Assembly: GCF_000953855.2 (NCBI RefSeq)
Contig: NZ_DF970196.1
Span: 1 to 52,921 of the forward strand
Length of the DNA stretch: 52,921 bases
Direction: 5' to 3'
From: Mizugakiibacter sediminis
Lineage (GTDB): Bacteria > Pseudomonadota > Gammaproteobacteria > Xanthomonadales > Rhodanobacteraceae
Shown here: piece by piece, positions 35,434 through 42,330 of the stretch
Numbering within the stretch: position 1 is the first letter of the stretch
Layout: every line of letters starts with the position of its first letter
Notes under the pieces: generated by a model
What the model was told of the DNA's origin: nothing
What the model saw: only the letters and a program-made list of their open reading frames with translations
Database searches by the model: none
Translations under genes and position numbers: made by a program

Positions 35434-35794
35434 CGGTGGTCTCCTTGCGGATGTCGGCGGCGCGCTGGTTTGCGGCACGCTGCAGGTCGGCGATGCGCTG
35501 GTCGCGTGTGGCGACGTCCTGCTCGGCGCGCTGCACCAGACGTTGGTGTTCGTCGATCTGCTGCTGCAGGCGCGTGCGCACGTCGGCAAGGCCGGCGCGC
35601 ATCGTCTGCAGGCGCGCGGCGAGGTCGGCGGCGTTGGCCCTGGCGGCGGCGAGCGCCTTGGCCTGTTCGGCCACGCCGGCGTCGTGGCCGCGGCGATGGC
35701 CGAGCAGATAGCCCGACGTCCAGCAGGCGACCGCGCAGAGCAGGATGCCGGCGACGGCGATCAGCATGGGCTTAGCCACGGCACGCCACCGCAC
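35345..35794 (-). CDS. Inner spanin (Rz-like)
   Basis: A type II membrane protein, 149 residues from the GTG at 35794: basic N-terminus (RWRAVAKP), one transmembrane helix (MLIAVAGILLCAVACWTSGY), then a long periplasmic coiled coil (LAAARANAADLAARLQTMRA, QQIDEHQRLVQRAEQDVATR). The longer start is preferred because it supplies positive residues before the helix; an ATG at 35767 is an alternative. It contains the start of rz1 in a different frame. The architecture is typical of spanin pairs. Confidence 0.87.
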   Translation of the reverse strand: MRWRAVAKPMLIAVAGILLCAVACWTSGYLLGHRRGHDAGVAEQAKALAAARANAADLAARLQTMRAGLADVRTRLQQQIDEHQRLVQRAEQDVATRDQRIADLQRAANQRAADIRKETTDESCQPLADLPVCPAVARRLWPHADHRTP

Positions 35795-36497
35795 CGGGCC
35801 AGCCGGCGTCCTCGTAGCGAGGTTGCAGCGTCAGCAGGATGCGGGACGGATAGGCGCGGTTCTCCGCCCGCGCCCAGTCCGCGCGCTGGGTTTGGCGCTC
35901 GACCTGACCCCACCAGCGCGAGGGGTCGCACGCAATCTCGCGTCGGCACAGGGCGCGGTCGCGCGTCAGCCAACCGCTGCCACCGTTGTAGGCGGAGAGC
36001 GTCATCGCCCAGCGGTCGCAGTCCGTCGCCGTGTCGGCGAGGTTCGACCACAGGCGTCGGTCGTAGCGCACCAGCGCGCGGATCGCCCAGCGAGGATTGA
36101 CCGCATCGGCCGGCCCCAACTCGGGGTACCAGCGCGCCATGTCGCGCGCGGTGGCCGCGGTGAACTGCGCCATGCCGGCGGCATAGGCGCTGCGCGCGGA
36201 AGCGTCCCAGTGCGATTCCTGGTGGATCTGCGCGCCGAACAGCGACGCCGGCGCCGACACGCCCCACACGGCGCGCGCCTCCCGAATCACCGTCGGCTGC
36301 CAGACGCGCGCGGCGCTGGGCAGTTCGCCGCCGTGCGCCGCGCCGGCGCCGGCGATCAGCCCCCACAGCAGCACGATGGCGCCGAGCAGGGCGCGGTACG
36401 GTGCCGTCGGCTGTTTTGCCGCGCGCGCGGAGCACGCCGGCCACAGCAGCATCCAGAAGCCGGCGATCGCGAGCAGATTGCCGAGCCAGCCGCTCAC
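35772..36497 (-). CDS. Endolysin, lytic transglycosylase (SLT fold)
   Basis: A 241-residue protein with two hydrophobic N-terminal segments (WLGNLLAIAGFWMLLWPACS, LLGAIVLLWGLIAGAGAAHG) followed by a soluble SLT-type transglycosylase domain. The catalytic glutamate is E94 in QIHQESHWDASARSAYAAGM, then the AAGMAQFTAATA and TLSAYNGGSGWL motifs. It cleaves peptidoglycan to 1,6-anhydro products. The hydrophobic N-terminus may act as a signal-arrest-release or membrane anchor, so export could be independent of the holin. The GTG start at 36497 overlaps the holin stop. Confidence 0.93.
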   Translation of the reverse strand: MSGWLGNLLAIAGFWMLLWPACSARAAKQPTAPYRALLGAIVLLWGLIAGAGAAHGGELPSAARVWQPTVIREARAVWGVSAPASLFGAQIHQESHWDASARSAYAAGMAQFTAATARDMARWYPELGPADAVNPRWAIRALVRYDRRLWSNLADTATDCDRWAMTLSAYNGGSGWLTRDRALCRREIACDPSRWWGQVERQTQRADWARAENRAYPSRILLTLQPRYEDAGWPGAVACRG

Positions 36498-36772
36498 AGC
36501 CCCAGCCCCACGGCCAGCATGGCGCCCAACATCACCAGCGCGCGGCCCACGGTGAGCGCGGCCGACACCACCGGCACCTCGCGCATCGGCTCCGGCACGG
36601 CGTGGATCAGCGTAACCTTGCTGAGCTGGTAGCCCACCAGCGCCGCCAGCACCTGCTGGCCGAACTTCAGCAGCAGCACGCCCAACTGCGCAGGCGCGAC
36701 GATGGCGATGGCGAGCAGCAGCGCGGCGGCGACGATCCACCAGCGCCAGGTGCGGGTCGGAGAGAAAGGCAT
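36494..36772 (-). CDS. Putative holin
   Basis: A 92-residue membrane protein with hydrophobic segments RWWIVAAALLLAIAIVAP, LGVLLLKFGQQVLAALVGY and ALVMLGAMLAVGLGL, and a positively charged start (MPFSPTRTWRWW). It matches the 'putative holin' group found upstream of the transglycosylase in Mu-like prophages of pseudomonads and xanthomonads. It is the first gene of the late lysis operon, 129 bp downstream of the preceding gene. Confidence 0.82.
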   Translation of the reverse strand: MPFSPTRTWRWWIVAAALLLAIAIVAPAQLGVLLLKFGQQVLAALVGYQLSKVTLIHAVPEPMREVPVVSAALTVGRALVMLGAMLAVGLGL

Positions 36773-36802
36773 CGCGGCGTCCTCGTGGGCGGCGCCGCGC
36801 GG

Positions 36803-36821
36803 CGGCACCGGAAAGGTGCCG
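36803..36821 (-). promoter_or_regulatory. Inverted repeat in the late promoter region
   Basis: CGGCACC (36803-36809) and GGTGCCG (36815-36821) flank GGAAA, 30 bp before the holin start. It lies in the gap where the late (lysis) promoter must be. It may be a binding site for the activator or an RNA hairpin. The rest of 36822-36870 has no clear -35, which is normal for a Mor/C-activated promoter. Confidence 0.4.
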
Positions 36822-36870
36822 TCAAAGGTCGTTTAGATGGGGGGCGGGCTGCGTTTCAGCCCGATGTAAG

Positions 36871-36893
36871 AAGCCCCGCGCGGGGCGGGGCTT
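36871..36893 (-). terminator. Candidate Rho-independent terminator of the middle operon
   Basis: On the minus strand, AAGCCCCGC (36893-36885) pairs with GCGGGGCTT (36879-36871) around a 5-nt loop and is followed by CTTACATC, a weak U-tract. It lies 7 bp past the stop of the secreted-protein gene and separates the Mor-containing operon from the lysis genes. Confidence 0.6.
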
Positions 36894-36900
36894 GGGTGCT

Positions 36901-37353
36901 TCACAGCATGCCGTTGTCGCGTAGCCCTTGAATCACCTTGTAGGCTTCAATATGGCTCGCCTGTTTCTCTTTCATGGTACGCAGGGTCGCGTACATCGAC
37001 AGCACGGCGGCGCAGTCATGTCCTGCCTTACCGTCCCCGAGAATGCCGTTGACAACGTCCAGAAGATCGTAGCGGCTGACGTTCAAATTCTGCTTCTTGA
37101 GCAGGTTGTGCGTGAAGGCAATCATGTCGCCGAGGTGAGCAACTTCATCATCGACTTCATTGTTCGGCTTACACAGTGCCGCTGCGCGCGCCAGCATATT
37201 GGTGGCTTTGGAAGCTGGCATCCCGGCGGGGAATCCGTCGCGGGCATCCAATATGGCCAGCTTTTTGACAACATCCCCTGCCGTCTCCGCAGCATTGGCC
37301 CAGGCAGGCACCAGCGCCATGATGATGAACATCAGTCCCGAACAACATCTCAT
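36901..37353 (-). CDS. Secreted hypothetical protein, moron-like
   Basis: A 150-residue protein with a clear Sec signal peptide (MRCCSGLMFIIMALVPAWAN, cleavage near ANA-AET). The mature part is helical (AGDVVKKLAILDARDGFPAG, HLGDMIAFTHNLLKKQNLNV) with two cysteines (ALCKPN and HDCAAV) that could pair in the periplasm. No family is recognised. The ATG at 37353 overlaps the Mor stop by 1 nt; a GTG one codon earlier is possible. Its GC content is clearly lower than in neighbours, suggesting recent acquisition. It is followed by a terminator. A role in the envelope, such as superinfection exclusion or lysis timing, is conceivable but unproven. Confidence 0.75.
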   Translation of the reverse strand: MRCCSGLMFIIMALVPAWANAAETAGDVVKKLAILDARDGFPAGMPASKATNMLARAAALCKPNNEVDDEVAHLGDMIAFTHNLLKKQNLNVSRYDLLDVVNGILGDGKAGHDCAAVLSMYATLRTMKEKQASHIEAYKVIQGLRDNGML

Positions 37354-37787
37354 CACGTTGATCCCCCTGTCTCATCCTGAAACCCAAACAAATCCGGCTC
37401 CTGTCGCCGGGCCAACTCGCGCTGCCGCGCGATGATCTCGTACACGGTCTGCACGGCCAGCCGGTACTTCCGGGCCAGCGCCGGCGGTAGCAGGCCGCCG
37501 TAGCGCCAGTCGTGGAAGAGCTGCGCGTCGCGAATCGCCTGGTGCAGCACCGCGCCGCGCGGAAGGTAGCACACGCTGCCGCCCACGGTGTCGCACAGGG
37601 TCAGCACCACCGCCGGCGCCAGCCGCTGCGCCTGCTCGGTGCCCAGCGGCTCCGTCAGCGCGTGGGTCACCGCGTCCAGCATGTCGCGCAGCGTGCCTTC
37701 CCAGCGGTGCGTGCGCGGCACCTGCAGGTGCTCCAGCGCCTTGGCCGGATCGAGCTGGTCGGCGCCGCCGAACAGGTCCTCGCTCAT
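37353..37787 (-). CDS. mor: Middle operon regulator Mor (Mu Mor/C family)
   Basis: A 144-residue transcription activator. The C-terminal half carries the Mor/C domain: VCYLPRGAVLHQAIRDAQLF (beta-hairpin and helix) followed by a helix-turn-helix ALARKYRLAVQTVYEIIARQ. The first 60 residues form the dimerisation helices (RDMLDAVTHALTEPLGTEQA). In Mu, Mor activates the middle promoter for C, which then activates late genes. No separate C gene is visible here, so this protein may directly activate the lysis/late promoter near 36800. The ATG has GGAGGT upstream and overlaps the preceding frame's stop by 4 nt. Confidence 0.92.
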   Translation of the reverse strand: MSEDLFGGADQLDPAKALEHLQVPRTHRWEGTLRDMLDAVTHALTEPLGTEQAQRLAPAVVLTLCDTVGGSVCYLPRGAVLHQAIRDAQLFHDWRYGGLLPPALARKYRLAVQTVYEIIARQRELARRQEPDLFGFQDETGGST

Positions 37788-38372
37788 GCCGCACCTCCGT
37801 AGCGCCGCTTGGCGTCGGCCACGCGCCTGGCGTACTCCGCCTTGTCGAGCGCGCCGTACTCGAGCTGGCTGGCCAGGTAGCGCAGTTCGTTGGTGAGCGC
37901 ATCCTCCTGCACCACGGGCGCCGGGGCGGCCGGTCGCCGGCCTTCGCGCAGCGCCTGCTCGCGCGCGCTCGGCGGCGGCTTCGGCCGCGTCCGCCATCCC
38001 GAAAACGATCTGTCGCAAGTAGTTGTGATTGGCGAGCGGCAGCACCAGGCGATCGCGCTGCATCAGCATCTGCTCGATGCCGGCCGCCCACAGCTCGGCA
38101 GCGGCCGGGCGGCGCACGCCGGCGCGTTCGTCGCGGCAGACGGTGCCGGCGTCGGCCAGGTCGGCCAGTTCGGCCAGCAGCCGCACCGCGCGCGCGAGGC
38201 GCAGCGAGGTCTTGGCCGGCTTGAACAGGTGCAGGTACTGCAGCGCCGCGCGCCCGAGCACCGGCTCCATACCGGCCAGCACCGCGCCGAGGCGCTTGGC
38301 GTCGCCTTCGACCAGGCCGGCTTCCGCCGGAAAGTCGGTGCCGCAGCTCGGGCAGGTGATGCGGACGGACAT
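37784..38372 (-). pseudogene. Zinc-ribbon phage protein with a frameshift in a GC run
   Basis: The N-terminal part (start 38372) reads VRITCPSCGTDFPAEAGL, a zinc-ribbon-like half, then LQYLHLFKPAKTSLRLARAV and MLMQRDRLVLPLANHNYLRQ to AEAAAERAR. The expected C-terminal part (EQALREGRRPAAPAPVVQED, ELRYLASQLEYGALDKAEYA) is in another frame and ends at 37784, coupled to mor by ATGA. The frames join at the CGCGCGCGC run 37960-37968: loss of one GC unit (2 nt) from an intact tract, or one extra base, explains it. If unshifted, translation runs on in frame into the Mor region. It could be a true mutation, slippage-type phase variation, or a sequencing error. Confidence 0.7.
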
Positions 38373-38375
38373 CGC

Positions 38376-38987
38376 TCAGCCCTGCGCGTCCAGGTACTGC
38401 AGCACCAGCCGCAGCGACGGCCGGTGCCGGCGCCAGTTCGGCCGCAACGGGCGCAGCAGCTCGACCACGCGCTCGGGCGGCCAGCCCAGCGCCTTGAGGC
38501 GGGCATCGACGGCGGTGTTGAGGTCGCGCTTTTCCTGCTCCACGTGCAGTGCGGCGATGATGGCGCGCAGTTGATCGGGTTGGCGCACCCACGCCACGCG
38601 GGCGATGCCGTGCTGCTGCCGGGCGATGGCGTCGGCGTAGCTCCACGGCAGCTTCATGTCGGCGAGCTGCGCCTCGATCTTGGTGATCAGGTCCGGCATG
38701 GCCCGGCTGTCGGCGTTGTGCGGCCGGCCGGGATATGCCGCGGGCTTGATGCGGCCGGCGCGCGGTCGCGCGGCGCCGAGGCGGCGCAGCTCGTCGAGCA
38801 CGGCGCGGCGCTGCGCCGCGTCCAGCGCCGCGCTGCTGCGAACGCTCCGGCCGTGCGCGGCCGACACGCGCGCCAGCAGGTCGCGGTAGGCGTCGTCGTC
38901 CATGCCGAGCTGCTGCCGCGCGACGTGGATGGCGGCGAGCTGGCGCCGGCGGCGCGCCGCGCGCGGATCGGCGGCCGGCTGCATCAT
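38376..38987 (-). CDS. gemA: GemA-like regulator (Mu gp16, DUF1018)
   Basis: A 203-residue protein of the GemA/DUF1018 family. It has an N-terminal RRRQLAAIHVARQQLGMDDD then YRDLLARVSAAHGRSVRSSA, the hallmark 'Y-R-x-L-L' region, the middle ALDAAQRRAVLDELRRLGA, and a C-terminal PWSYADAIARQQHGIARVAW, RLKALGWPPERV. In Mu, GemA lowers host gyrase activity and modulates host gene expression. The start at 38987 overlaps the upstream stop by 4 nt. Confidence 0.9.
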   Translation of the reverse strand: MMQPAADPRAARRRRQLAAIHVARQQLGMDDDAYRDLLARVSAAHGRSVRSSAALDAAQRRAVLDELRRLGAARPRAGRIKPAAYPGRPHNADSRAMPDLITKIEAQLADMKLPWSYADAIARQQHGIARVAWVRQPDQLRAIIAALHVEQEKRDLNTAVDARLKALGWPPERVVELLRPLRPNWRRHRPSLRLVLQYLDAQG

Positions 38988-39205
38988 GCGGCCTCCGTCG
39001 GCCGCGGTGCCGGCTCTGGCACCGGCGCCCAGGCGTAGACGCCGCGGCACGGCGTTTCCGTGCCGCTGAACACGAACTCGTCCGGCCTGAGCGCGCGCCG
39101 CCACGCCATGAAAGTCTGCGGCATGTCCTCGCCCGGCAGCAGCGCGCTGACCAGCACGTCCTCGGTGGGCGCGGGCGCGGTGGCGGTGATCGGCTTCCAA
39201 TCCAT
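38984..39205 (-). CDS. Small early phage protein with DUF551-like sequence
   Basis: A 73-residue protein starting MDWKPITATAPAPTEDVLVS and continuing PQTFMAWRRALRPDEFVFSG and RGVYAWAPVPEP. The opening W-x-P-I pattern, strand VLVSALLP and the closing AWAP-x-P resemble the short DUF551-type proteins found in many phage early regions. Function is unknown. It overlaps gemA by 4 nt. Confidence 0.7.
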   Translation of the reverse strand: MDWKPITATAPAPTEDVLVSALLPGEDMPQTFMAWRRALRPDEFVFSGTETPCRGVYAWAPVPEPAPRPTEAA

Positions 39206-39207
39206 CT

Positions 39208-39429
39208 TCAGACTCCCGTGGTGGCCGCTTCGCGGGCGAAGTCGGCGGTGGCTTCGGACAGCGTGCCCAGCCATTCCCGCGTGCCGTCGGCGTGCAGCAC
39301 GCACCAGCGCGCGCCGCCGCCGAGCGCGCGCGCCAGCGGCGGCAGCGCCGCCAGCACGGCCTCGCGCTGGCTCGCATCGAATTCGACCACGCGGCGCCAG
39401 GCGCCACTCTCATTCACCTGCAGTTGCAC
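39208..39429 (-). CDS. Small early phage protein, unknown
   Basis: A 73-residue protein from the GTG at 39429, one base after the DUF3164 gene's stop. It reads QLQVNESGAWRRVVEFDASQ, then REAVLAALPPLARALGGGAR and WCVLHADGTREWLG, a beta-alpha-beta pattern with no known family. Position and spacing support expression. Confidence 0.7.
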   Translation of the reverse strand: MQLQVNESGAWRRVVEFDASQREAVLAALPPLARALGGGARWCVLHADGTREWLGTLSEATADFAREAATTGV

Positions 39430-39430
39430 G

Positions 39431-40057
39431 TCACACCCCCGCGATGTCCAGGCTGATGGGTTGGTACTGGCCGGCGTCGTCGCGCTCGTACAGGCGGACA
39501 TAGCTCTTGGAGCCCACCACCTGCACGGCGTCGCCGATGGCCTGCATGGCGCGCTGCCAGCGCGCGTCGGCGATGTCGAGCCGGCGCAGCGCCAGCACGT
39601 TGCCGGTGCGGATGTTGCCGGCGGCGTCGACGCGAAAGGCGTCCTGCACCAGCGTGACGATCTCGGGGCGCGCGCCCTCGGTCCAGTCGCGCAGGCAGGT
39701 GTCGATCAGCGCCTTGGCCGCCTGCAGGCGCTCGTCGAACTGGATGTGTTCGGCGATCGCGCGCACCACCTTGTAGCGACCGTCGAAGCTGAGCAGCGTG
39801 ACGTTGCCCTTGCGGCCGCCGAGGTGCACGCCGTACTGCTCGGCCGACAGCGCCACGAACGCGTCGATGTCGGCGAAGGCCTGGCGCTTGTAGTCGGCCA
39901 GCTTGGCCTGCACGGCGCGGCCCTTGGCGACCAGCTCGGCGACCAGCGCGTCGCGCGCCTGGTCGATGGGCTTGATCTGGCTTTCATGCACCAGCCGGCC
40001 CTGGGCGTCCTGCCGGTAGCCGGCGGGGATGTCAGTGGTGGTGGGCGACTTGGACAC
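39431..40057 (-). CDS. DUF3164 family phage protein
   Basis: A 208-residue protein of DUF3164, a family almost always found in Mu-like early regions. Recognised by GYRQDAQGRLVHESQIKPID (the 'GRLVPxxxI' element), DALVAELVAKGRAVQAKLAD, EQYGVHLGGRKGNVTLLSFD and YVRLYERDDAGQYQPISLDI at the end. Biochemical function is unknown. It starts at a GTG and overlaps the upstream gene by 26 nt. Confidence 0.9.
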   Translation of the reverse strand: MSKSPTTTDIPAGYRQDAQGRLVHESQIKPIDQARDALVAELVAKGRAVQAKLADYKRQAFADIDAFVALSAEQYGVHLGGRKGNVTLLSFDGRYKVVRAIAEHIQFDERLQAAKALIDTCLRDWTEGARPEIVTLVQDAFRVDAAGNIRTGNVLALRRLDIADARWQRAMQAIGDAVQVVGSKSYVRLYERDDAGQYQPISLDIAGV

Positions 40058-40241
40058 GGGCTTCTCCGGGGCATGCCTTGGCGATGGCGTCGTAGGCGAG
40101 GCCGGCCAGATACTGGCTGGCCGGCGGCTGTCCTCTCAGCACGGGCGGCGTGCTGAAGGTCATCGTCATGTTCACGGTGTCGCTGCCCTCGACCGATTCG
40201 ATGACGATCGTGACGCGGTGGGTCTTCGGGGCCTCGCTCAC
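40032..40241 (-). CDS. Small early phage protein, unknown
   Basis: A 69-residue protein with VTIVIESVEGSDTVNMTMTF, a beta strand pair, and ASQYLAGLAYDAIAKACPGE, a helix, ending in three histidines. It starts at a GTG coupled to the upstream stop (GTGA). No family is assigned. Confidence 0.68.
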   Translation of the reverse strand: MSEAPKTHRVTIVIESVEGSDTVNMTMTFSTPPVLRGQPPASQYLAGLAYDAIAKACPGEARVQVAHHH

Positions 40242-40714
40242 TGCGGCGCTCCGATCAGCGAGAACGTGGCACCGTGCAGGGCCCTGGTGGCCTGAGTGAG
40301 CTGCAGGATCACCGGCGGCGGCAGCGGAATGCGCACCGCGCGTTCCAGTGTCTCGTCAGCCATCGCGCCGGTGGTGCGCAGGAACTGCAGCAACTCGGCG
40401 AGCGGCGACGCCTTCGCCTCCTCGCTCGTGGCGGGCGCGGTCGGCGCCGCGGCGGCAGGCGCCTTCGCCTGGCGATCGCCGCGATGGGGACGGCGGCCGC
40501 GCGGTGCCGGCACATAGCCGGGCTCGAACGCGTACGTCGCCTTGCCGTCGACGATCTCGACGCGCACTTCGCCGCGCTGCTTGGCGGCGTACATCTGCTT
40601 GCGGATCGTTTCGACATCGAGGCCCGTGGCGTCGGCCAGCTCGGCGGTGGTCATGCCGGTGCCGGAGGCGCGCAGCGCTTCGCGGATTTTGTCGGCGTCG
40701 GTGGACATGTTCAT
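40238..40714 (-). CDS. Winged-helix/HTH regulatory phage protein
   Basis: A 158-residue protein whose first 75 residues are a helix-turn-helix with wing: DADKIREALRASGTGMTTAE, LADATGLDVETIRKQMYAAK, RGEVRVEIVDGKATYAFEPG. A basic, Ala/Pro-rich linker follows (GRRPHRGDRQAKAPAAAAPT), then a helical end PLAELLQFLRTTGAMADETL. It is likely a DNA-binding regulator of early phage genes. It overlaps the neighbours by 4 nt at both ends. Confidence 0.8.
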   Translation of the reverse strand: MNMSTDADKIREALRASGTGMTTAELADATGLDVETIRKQMYAAKQRGEVRVEIVDGKATYAFEPGYVPAPRGRRPHRGDRQAKAPAAAAPTAPATSEEAKASPLAELLQFLRTTGAMADETLERAVRIPLPPPVILQLTQATRALHGATFSLIGAPQ

Positions 40715-40953
40715 TCCTTGGTGGAGGCCGCGTCGGCCGCGGCGTGGTGGATGTCGGACAGCGTGTCGCGGAAGCGCTCGCCGACGCACGGCGGCGGTTC
40801 GTCGTCCGGATCGCGCTCCCACGGCCACAGGGGGCGTGTATGCGGATGCTCGTCGTAGACGCTGCCCGCCTTGTCGTTCCATTCCTGCCGGCGCTCGCGC
40901 GGCTCGCGCCAGCCCAGCCGGTCGTCGCGCGCGGGATCGATGACGATGCTCAT
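40711..40953 (-). CDS. Small early phage protein, unknown
   Basis: An 80-residue charged protein (VIDPARDDRLGWREPRERRQ, VYDEHPHTRPLWPWERDPDD, ERFRDTLSDIHHAAADAAST). Trp- and Asp/Arg-rich, with no recognised fold. The ATGA overlap with the upstream gene sets the start at 40953. Confidence 0.7.
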   Translation of the reverse strand: MSIVIDPARDDRLGWREPRERRQEWNDKAGSVYDEHPHTRPLWPWERDPDDEPPPCVGERFRDTLSDIHHAAADAASTKE

Positions 40954-41276
40954 GACGAGGCTCCACGTCGATGCGGACACGTCGGACACGCCTGCGCCAG
41001 CGCCACTCGCAGCGGGTTGGTGGCGGCGAAACCGCGGCGCTGGTATTCGAGGCAGCGGTGGCGCGGCAGCTCGCCGATCACCGGGCAGTTCACGGTGAGC
41101 CCCATCAGGGCGCCCTCGACGGCCTTGCGCACGCTGCGCAGATCGCCCGTGTAGGTGCCTTTCAGCACCTGGTTGACCACGGCGGCCGAGTAATCGATGC
41201 GCCGGCCCACCGCGGCCTGCGAGCTGGCGGCGCAGGCTTCGCGCAGCACGGTCAGCCAGTCTTCGTCTTGGCTCAC
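40950..41276 (-). CDS. HTH phage protein with C-terminal zinc-binding motif
   Basis: A 108-residue protein from the GTG at 41276. The N-terminal part (DWLTVLREACAASSQAAVGR, IDYSAAVVNQVLKGTYTGDL) resembles a Cro/XRE-like helix-turn-helix, and the C-terminal part has CPVIGELPRHRCLEYQRR and ACPTCPHR, which together could bind zinc. Similar proteins occur next to MuB in Mu-like phages of proteobacteria. It is a probable regulator or replication accessory. Confidence 0.78.
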   Translation of the reverse strand: MSQDEDWLTVLREACAASSQAAVGRRIDYSAAVVNQVLKGTYTGDLRSVRKAVEGALMGLTVNCPVIGELPRHRCLEYQRRGFAATNPLRVALAQACPTCPHRRGASS

Positions 41277-41599
41277 AGCGGGTACTCCTTGTCGGTGTTG
41301 AGGTCCCACACGGTGCGGCCGCGGTGGATTACCGACGGGCCGTGCGGGCCGCTGTCGCGGATCAGGTGGTAGCGCGACGGCTCGTGGCGCGCGCCGTCGG
41401 CGTGCACCACGCGCAGGAAGCCGGCGCGGCGCAGCAGGCTGAGGTAGGCCTGCACCGTGCGGCGTTCCTCGACCTCGCAGGCGGCCATCAGCTCGCGCAC
41501 GGTGAACTGGCGCATGATGCGCATCGCCTGCCACAGCCGCTGGCGGCGCTTCTTCCTGGCGCGCTGGCGCAGCGTGAAGTAGCGCGTCTTCGGCAGCAT
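41273..41599 (-). CDS. Winged-helix phage protein downstream of MuB
   Basis: A 108-residue basic protein: MLPKTRYFTLRQRARKKRRQ (poly-basic start), then a winged helix IMRQFTVRELMAACEVEERR, TVQAYLSLLRRAGFLRVVHA, with the RYHLIRDSGPHGPSVIHRGR tail. This fold is common in phage replication regions. It likely binds DNA. It starts 2 nt after the MuB stop. Confidence 0.78.
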   Translation of the reverse strand: MLPKTRYFTLRQRARKKRRQRLWQAMRIMRQFTVRELMAACEVEERRTVQAYLSLLRRAGFLRVVHADGARHEPSRYHLIRDSGPHGPSVIHRGRTVWDLNTDKEYPL

Positions 41600-41601
41600 G
41601 G

Positions 41602-42330
41602 TCAGGCGGCCTTGGCCGGACGACGCGGCGCGTCGCCGAAGAAGAAGTTCGTGCCCGCCGGCCAGTCGGCCAGCCCGATGCGCTTCTGCCCCTTGGCCTT
41701 GGCGCGCGCCTCGATGTGCGAGAGGCCCACCACGGCGAGACGCATGGAGCCGTGCGTGGCCTCGTGCAGCGCGCCCAGCAGCGCGTCGTCGATCTCCACC
41801 TCGGCCAGGTGCTGCGCCAGCAGGCGCACGTCCTCGCGCGTCGCGGGCTGGAACTCCACCCATTGCGCGATGCGCCCGGTGAGCTGCTGGCGCGCCTTGA
41901 TCTTGCGCTGGATGCCGGCCATGCCGATCAGCACCACCGGCACGGTGGCGAGGTCGTGGATGTCGCGCAGGGTTTCGACCAGCGCTGCGCGGTTGACCAG
42001 GTAATCGGCTTCGTCGACGAACAGCGGCCGCCCGGTCTCGGCCAGGCGCTGCACGATGGCCTCGACCGTCTCGACGTTGCTCGGGCGCGGGTCCAGGTCC
42101 AGCTCGCGCGCGATGGTGCGCAGCAGGCTGCTCGGCGTGGTGGTGCTGAGCGCGCGCACGTAGACGCCGTTGTTGCGCGTGATCAGCCAGGTCACCGCCG
42201 TGGTCTTGCCGAGCCCGGTGTCGCCGTGGATCAGGCCCATGCCGGGCATGCCGGCGGCGCGGTCCAGCAGGGCTTCGCTGGCGGCCGACAGGCGCGCCAC
42301 GTTGCTGACGGGTACGATCTTGGTACGCAT
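41602..42330 (-). CDS. Transposition target-capture ATPase (MuB-like)
   Basis: A 242-residue AAA+ ATPase. Walker A GDTGLGKTT is at residues 36-44 and Walker B PLFVDEADY at 102-110, followed by sensor segment VPVVLIGMAGIQRKI and an arginine-rich FQPATREDVRLLAQHLAEVE. MuB filaments coat target DNA, stimulate MuA and give target immunity. It is shorter than Mu B (312) because the N-terminal HTH domain is missing, as in several Mu-like phages. The ATG overlaps the MuA stop by 1 nt. Confidence 0.94.
   Translation of the reverse strand: MRTKIVPVSNVARLSAASEALLDRAAGMPGMGLIHGDTGLGKTTAVTWLITRNNGVYVRALSTTTPSSLLRTIARELDLDPRPSNVETVEAIVQRLAETGRPLFVDEADYLVNRAALVETLRDIHDLATVPVVLIGMAGIQRKIKARQQLTGRIAQWVEFQPATREDVRLLAQHLAEVEIDDALLGALHEATHGSMRLAVVGLSHIEARAKAKGQKRIGLADWPAGTNFFFGDAPRRPAKAA

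Noticed and set aside
37353-38372. A single fused zinc-ribbon/Mor protein
   Set aside because: One frame does run through, but the middle 60 residues are shadow-like, and the better C-terminus plus the coupled mor start with GGAGGT show two genes with a frameshift.
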